Shown here piece by piece: positions 58,591 to 64,000 of a DNA stretch of 64,000 nt (position 1 is the first letter of the stretch; each line of letters starts with the position of its first letter). Under the pieces are notes generated by a model, which saw only the letters and a list, made by a program, of their open reading frames with translations, had not been told where the DNA came from and searched no databases. The translations under genes were made by a program, and so were the position numbers. The DNA is from Acheta domesticus (taxonomy: Eukaryota > Arthropoda > Insecta > Orthoptera > Gryllidae), in contig JAHLJT010008756.1 of assembly GCA_031308135.1 (NCBI GenBank), positions 101,701,746 through 101,765,745 of the forward strand. Direction: 5' to 3'.

Positions 58591-58955
58591 GGGTGATCTT
58601 CCCCGCTGGATGGCGAGATCCGGCGGGCTAGCGGGGTTTTCCACAACCAGATACCTCCCAACAGCGAGGCACTGCCTCAGCCGGGGCAAACTCTAAGCTC
58701 CCGACCGATCTCTGGGCATGGGTAGTAGTATGGGTGTAGGTGTGTGTAAGTAAGGGGTGAGGACAGGACAAGAAAAGGGAAGGGAAGATCGCGCGCGGAC
58801 CGTGGACTGTTTGTAATGACACTGCTCCGGCATTCGCTTGCTGCTGATCGGAGAAACTACAGAAAACTAGCAATAAGAACAACCGGCCACTAGAATTCTC
58901 GTCCTGACAACGGCTGAATTCGACACAGCTATGTCGCTAGTGTCGGGAATCCTAG
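58344..58955 (-). mobile_element. SINE1 copy, rearranged
   Basis: The tail (ATTGATTAATTGATTG) and 3' body are present twice because of the 135-bp duplication. The rest of the body follows (CACTGCCTCAGCC, CACTGCTCCGGCATTCG). The tRNA-like head is missing: similarity stops after TGTCGGGAATCC near 58951. Confidence 0.75.
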
Positions 58956-58959
58956 TACG

Positions 58960-59924
58960 GCTAGCGTGGCACATGAAAGTATGTGTCTCTGGGTCTGAGA
59001 GGTCTTTTAACGCCCGTCCCACACACTCACTCGTCCACGTGCCCGCGCTCGCCCAGGATAATATTGTCTGAGCACGAAGACGGCTTCAGAAAAGATTTAG
59101 GAGGGTTAAAATATAGAACTTTTAATTGGAATTATTTATGGTAATAAATTCTTTTTAAATGAATATATTACCTTCAATTTGTACGTTTAGTCCTTAAATC
59201 TCTCGAAAGACTTTCGCTCAAACGATAAGAAATATCTTTTAATTCTACATTCTGAATTATAAATAATTTGAAAATAAAATGGCTAAACTATTTTTTGCAT
59301 AAATTTTCCTGCTAGAAATACTCTTTATATGAAATTTGCTTGTTAGTATGAACTCGCTACTTAGGAACAAAATTTGAATCCCGGCAATGAAACATAGTAA
59401 TACAGTGGTAGTATAGTGTGTATTTACTGTCGTTTGTGTGTACAGTGTTTATTGACGCTTGAGTTTCATTTCTGAAAGGTTTAAAACATTATAATTTAAA
59501 AATAAATACAATTTTGATATTATTAAAATAAATTTTGGATATCATTTCAAATGCATTGATAATTGTTTAGACTTATTTTTAATCATATACGTTTTCAAGG
59601 CAAAGGGAAGCCCTTGTTTCCAAAGCTCTTATAGGGTAATAGCCTCTACATGATGGATTCCAACTTTGAAATGTGACCAGCAAGATATTGAGGAGTTACT
59701 CTAAGACGGGACCACTTTGACAGGTCGAGAGGCAAATGAACGTCATTTATAGCGATGGCCTTGCAAGAAATAGTGGTGAATCCACCTACAAATATGCTAA
59801 CTGTAAACGAGCGCATAGGTGAATTGAGTGTAAGGACATAACCTGCAGTAATAGCAGTAGTATGTTGTCAGCAGCAGCCAAGCAATAACTGTCAAAGCGG
59901 TGCCTTCTTATACCAATCTCTGTA
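58960..59924. other. AT-rich unassigned DNA
   Basis: Nothing recognised apart from a short GC patch at 58990-59060. Confidence 0.5.
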
Positions 59925-60140
59925 TACATACGCGGCGCCAATGCCCGAGCGTGTTCGTCTCCAGCGCAAGAGAGGCTGCACAGCACCCGCAGCCACTCAC
60001 GCAGGCCCGCGCGCGCGCACGTAACTGTTCGAGGAGCAGCCTCCGGAAGGAACTCCACAGAGATGGCGTGGTCCACGAGCGTGCGCGCCCCCGCGGTGAG
60101 AGAAGCCTCTCTACTCTCGCGCCCAAGCCTCTGTCTGGAC
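59925..60140. promoter_or_regulatory. CpG-rich patch 9
   Basis: GC- and CpG-rich, with GCGCGCGCGCAC at about 60009-60020. Frames of 84-127 codons are open on both strands and unrecognised. Promoter status is only a possibility. Confidence 0.4.
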
Positions 60141-60749
60141 GGCGTCTTTGGAAAGTAATCACAGGTCAATTGATCTCAACACTTCCAATGCTTGAGTAAT
60201 ACTTTACCTCCCAATGAAATGAGATTTAAAAGAGTATTAGAATGCGTCGAAAATTAATTATATTTTCGTAACATTGTACTGTCATATTGACTTAACGCAA
60301 TCAAACAGAGAAACAAAAATACTCTTAACGACCGGAGTCCGTTGAGGACTTAATTGCCCGCCGTCCATTAAGATCAATCGAAACTAATGCTAGTTAATAG
60401 TAGCTTAAGATGGCGTATGAGTAAACTTATTTTAACAATGGTATTTCTTGTTCATAAGGTTTATTTCTTGTAAGATGATATTACGACAAGATGAAATTAC
60501 GACGCACGATAATTCAAATAACAGATTCGGTTGATTATAAATCTCAGCTACGAGTATCACCTCGGTCCTGATTGAGACACACCGTCCTGATTGAGACATA
60601 AAAGATGAATTATTAAACGCTATTGGTATTAATTTCATGAGTGAAATAGACTCCTTAAGAACCCAGCTCCTGTGATGCGTGTTGCGTGTCCTAAGCCCGC
60701 GCGGCTATTTTCTGATAATCTGCCTTTGCAAGCATCGCGACCCTAGAGG
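60141..60749. other. AT-rich unassigned DNA
   Basis: A short direct repeat GTCCTGATTGAGACA lies at 60566-60598. Nothing else recognised. Confidence 0.5.
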
Positions 60750-60880
60750 AATGACTTGCTAGGACATGAGCCCGCGTCCCGACAGAAACGCCTCCAGACC
60801 CCGCGCCAGATCGCAGGAGCAGCTGCTCCGCACCGACGCCCGTGCCCGCCTACGGAGCCCGCGCAGCAGTTTTCTGAGAA
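60750..60880. promoter_or_regulatory. CpG-rich patch 10
   Basis: Short GC-rich block that resembles 61800-61930 (shared AGGACATGAGC, GAAACGCC and GACCCC in order). It may be a duplicated piece of CpG island 11. Confidence 0.4.
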
Positions 60881-60904
60881 ATAACTTTTGCTATGATTCC
60901 ATGG

Positions 60905-61605
60905 TTCCGCGACCAGTGGCGGATTTACGTATAGGCACAAGTGGCACGTGACTACTGCGACAAAAGTTTGGAGGCGGCAAAAATTAAGTTTAAAAAATTA
61001 ATTTAAAATCGCATCTAGAGTCTTTACTTCATCACGTGCTATTTTTCTTTTTTAAAATTTGTATTCTACGCGTTTTTAACAAATTAATAAATACTCACAA
61101 ATTAATTTGTTAATAGTTTGAATAATTACTTGAGCTTTGACTTGTGATAAGTCAAAATGAGCTATGTTTATATTTTCACAAGTCATACATTAAGGTAAAT
61201 AAATTATTCATATTATAAATTCTATAGATATTTAAATTCATTAAATTTTGATTATCTATTTGAAGATGTCCTATTCCACTTATATTTTTTAGTGTTAAAC
61301 GTACACATCTAAGCAATTTTAAGAATTGAAGGTAGAACAACGGTAGAATAGTAAATATGCATAACGGGAAGAAAACTAAAGAAATTGTTATTTCTATGCA
61401 TAAAAATAAGAGATTTAAAAATTAATTAACATCCCGTAGAAAAATTGAACACGAAAATATTATTAATTAAATAATATTTAATTTTAAACATAAACATGTG
61501 AGTCCAAGCACTAAACATAAATTATACTTGTTTTTACATAACGTTTTCATTTCTTATTTGAAAAAAATTGGCAGCAATTTTTCGCATGCCTACTGGCATC
61601 AAGGT
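60905..61605. other. AT-rich DNA with a possible transposon terminus
   Basis: CAGTGGCGGATTTACG at about 60914 resembles the terminal sequence of some DNA transposons, but no matching inverted end was found in the window. The following ~640 bp is very AT-rich and has no gene. Confidence 0.35.
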
Positions 61606-62290
61606 TGTTCAACCGCTTCTGCCTGTAACAGGCCTCGGCCTCTCTCAACACCGCTGTGCAGACGCGGGCACGGGCGCGAGGGCGACGTGGGCATGGGAGT
61701 GGCTTCTCCCCCTGCGTAGGGGCGCGCTCACTCTGTGCCACGCTAGCCATCTCTCTGTAGTGGTCCTTTCGGAGGCTTGCTCCCGAGACAGTTACCTTCC
61801 CCGGCTTGTTCAGGACATGAGCTTGCGCCCCGCCCCGGGAGAAACGCCCACTGACCCCCGCCCCAGCCCGCCCCGCATCGCAGCCGCAGCTGCATCTCAC
61901 ACACGCCCGCGTCCGAGTCCGTGCCCGGCGTAGCGGTGTCAACAAGCGTCGAGCACCCGGCGAGGTGCGGGCGGCTCGGGCGGCGGGGGCGGCGCGAGCG
62001 ACGAGGGCGGCGAGGCGCGTACCGGGCAGTTCCGGCTCGAAGGGCGCGGGCGGGGGCGGGGGGCGCGGGCGCGGGTCGGGAATGCCGGACCGGTTCCTTA
62101 TCGGGCCCGACGTCGGGGGAGGGGGCTGCTCCCGTCCTTCCTTCCGCCTGTGGGAAGCGCTCGCCAGGCGCGCACCGGGAGATCCGGAGCGGATGAGCCC
62201 GATGCGATACCGCCGCGATGGGCCGCTCCCACACAGCCTCTCGCTTTGTCTCGGCCCCGGAGGTGAAGGCAGAGGGCGTTTCGGTGCGTG
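61606..62290. promoter_or_regulatory. CpG island 11
   Basis: About 680 bp, strongly CpG-rich, densest at 61920-62100 with GGGCGGCGGGGGCGG and GGGCGCGGGCGGGGG blocks (GC-box-like). Frames of 91-192 codons are open on both strands. A promoter or first exon is plausible. No strong splice donor was identified. Confidence 0.5.
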
Positions 62291-63180
62291 ATGGCCGTTG
62301 ATCTCGAAGGATGGGTTTCAACTATGTAAGAAGACCGCCGACGGGAAAGAAGATCTAGTAAATTTCGGGAAATGTAAAGAGATTCCATGTAGGAAAAAAA
62401 CGCGCTCAAAAATGTATGATAGCATAAGGATGGAGCCAAAAATTACTTCAAACTGAGAAACAACTGTAAATAGTGTTGCAAACGTCGAGAAACGAATTCC
62501 CTTAGAAAGCAGTAGAAATACGCAAATTAGAAGAGACAGTTCTATCGAAATGTTATTATAAAGTTATAAAGAAAAAATATGCAAATTTTAAAGGTCAAAG
62601 TAGTCATTTATTAAATGTTTCCAATTTTAATGCCTAATGAATTCGGAACTTGTACAATATATTTGTCCATAAGCATGTCAATATTTATAACTCCATACGC
62701 AGAGATGAATTTTGGAGAAAACTTCGGAAGAAAGAATAAAATAAAAGATTTAAAGTCTAAACTAATCTCAATGTATTGGCATTTCACATCTCAGGAATTT
62801 TATTATAGACATGTCATTGTAAATCGTACGTAACGTGTTGTGGATTACTGTATACTTATTTACACTAATGTGCGTGTACAATAACATTGCTGCAAATTTT
62901 TTTTTAGAAAAAATCGTTCAACCACCTTCATAAAGACTTCGCCCTCAGAAATCTGAGTTGTGGAAAGTGATCCATTTATAACAGTGCACTGTGTCTAAAC
63001 TTATGACCTATGTAACGGCTTTGAAAATTGCTTTTCACGCTTATCTGCGGCCGCTCCATCGGATTTCTATGTACTTAGCCATAAGAGGGAATTAATATGG
63101 ATGAGTTTGCAATTTCCGCATAAAAAGGGGACTCGTAGCGGATTGTGTTCCGCGCCGCAACATGCGGATTGAAACATCTT
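62291..63180. other. AT-rich unassigned DNA
   Basis: A 72-codon frame at 62615-62833 shows no recognisable motif. Confidence 0.5.
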
Positions 63181-63198
63181 GCCCCCACGGGACAGCTC

Positions 63199-63723
63199 CT
63201 ACGCCGTGTCTCGCAGGCACGGGAAATTCTCGCATAATGCAGAGTACTGTACTGTGTTACCGCTGACCATTGTGGTCAAGTCTATACAAAATTTTGTGCG
63301 CGTTTTGCGGTGCTCGTACCACAATTTTGCAAATCTTGTGGTCACGCATGGGCCGCGTAAGTAGATGGCTGCATCGTTTGCACTTACAGATACTAAGAAG
63401 AACTGTATTCGTGAGTCTCTCATTCTCATTGTCATGAAAGTTGCTTTATCCTTGCAGTTAAAGAATGCAGATACTTCTGAATTTTGTTTCTGGAGTACGC
63501 ACCCAAGTAAGTTCCCAAGTAAGTTCATGAAATTCACAAAGGAAATTTTGCTTCCTTTTACCAAGCCTACCACTTGGGCTTTATTACAAATAAAAACTGA
63601 GCTTTTATATGAAAAATTAAAAGTATATGCGCGTCCTACTATTATACATATTTTTACATAATTAATCACTCGTATATATCTTTTTATGAATCCGTACAAG
63701 ACGTCCGTTCTGTTCCAAGACAC
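63199..63723 (-). other. Unexplained 174-codon open frame
   Basis: The longest open frame outside simple-sequence DNA or CpG islands. The peptide has no domain I recognise. The plus strand of the same stretch carries a competing 98-codon frame (63365-63661) and exon-like signals: TTTATCCTTGCAG before 63458 and two GTAAGT donors at 63507 and 63519. The strand and reality of any coding here are unresolved. Confidence 0.25.
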
Positions 63724-64000
63724 CGTATTATTACTAACATGTTAAATAACTTGCTCTGTTCGGGTGCTGATTTGTTCGTCAGCACGTAGATACAACTGAT
63801 TTGTCTCTTGGTGATTTGACACTTAACATTCATTTGTAATATTTTTTTATAAATGTCTGGAAGAACTATGGATTCAAATGTAGTACGGCCTGCCATCCCG
63901 GTAAGCAATTTATAGATTGACGCCGGCTGTGAAAGCTTACATTGTTCTATTGTCATGAATGTTAAAATATTTATATCTTTGAGCTTGGACGTCGAATATA
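63724..64000. other. AT-rich unassigned DNA at window end
   Basis: A 90-codon minus frame (63684-63956) overlaps the previous feature and has no recognisable motif. Confidence 0.4.

Noticed and set aside
60905..61605. Complete DNA transposon starting at CAGTGGCGGATTTACG
   Set aside because: No matching inverted terminus or target duplication found, so only a possible end is noted.
61547..62439. Arg/Pro/Gly-rich proteins of 91-192 codons on both strands
   Set aside because: High GC content removes stop codons. No domain or codon pattern singles out one frame.

Overview
This window reads as non-coding, repeat-rich DNA from an animal nuclear genome, most likely an arthropod and probably an insect with a large genome. 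The basis is: (i) no prokaryote-style gene array; (ii) a Jockey-like non-LTR retrotransposon relic; (iii) three tRNA-derived SINE families; (iv) MITE-like and foldback elements; (v) an AT-rich, apparently CpG-poor background broken by sharp GC-rich, CpG-rich islands. The species cannot be fixed from sequence alone. I found no intact protein-coding gene. Nearly all longer open frames fall in simple-sequence or GC-rich stretches where stop codons are rare, and I treat them as artefacts.

Layout. 0-4.8 kb: AT-rich unique DNA with two opposed copies of a small repeat (family B) and AAT microsatellites. 4.8-13.8 kb: a nest of repeats, with four copies of a 1.6-kb non-coding family (family A) interleaved with copies of a ~0.55-kb tRNA-derived SINE (SINE1). 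14.9-19.5 kb: two CpG islands, two GC-rich minisatellites (17-bp and 14-bp units) and more SINE1. 21-25.5 kb: SINE1, SINE2, and a large AT/GT microsatellite inside an ~80-bp inverted repeat that abuts a CpG island. 26.3-29.6 kb: family A, a LINE 3' tail and a degraded reverse transcriptase. 31-38 kb: a foldback element, SINE3, a CpG island, a stable hairpin with a CRE-like loop, and a hAT-type MITE with an 8-bp target-site duplication. 38.3-44.7 kb: a 392-bp tandem duplication, a GGC/GGT repeat in a CpG island, family A, a 0.7-kb polypurine tract, another CpG island and a TIR-bounded segment. 46-52.7 kb: two inverted copies of a ~1.3-kb repeat (family X), one carrying a half-foldback insertion, plus SINE2 and family A. 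53.6-55.2 kb: the strongest regulatory candidate, a 1-kb CpG island with clustered E-boxes ending in a consensus splice donor. 57.6-62.3 kb: AT-rich DNA, a rearranged SINE1 and three GC-rich islands. 63.2-63.7 kb: an unexplained long open frame.

If host genes are present, they are probably represented only by promoters or 5' exons in the CpG islands, with the rest intronic or intergenic. No coherent novel multi-gene system is visible. The most unusual structures are the family A and X repeats, the orientation-switched 86-bp segment at the end of X, the inverted-repeat-bounded microsatellite at 23 kb, and the hairpin at 35.4 kb. All repeat families were recognised by eye within this window, so boundaries are approximate (usually within 10-30 bp).
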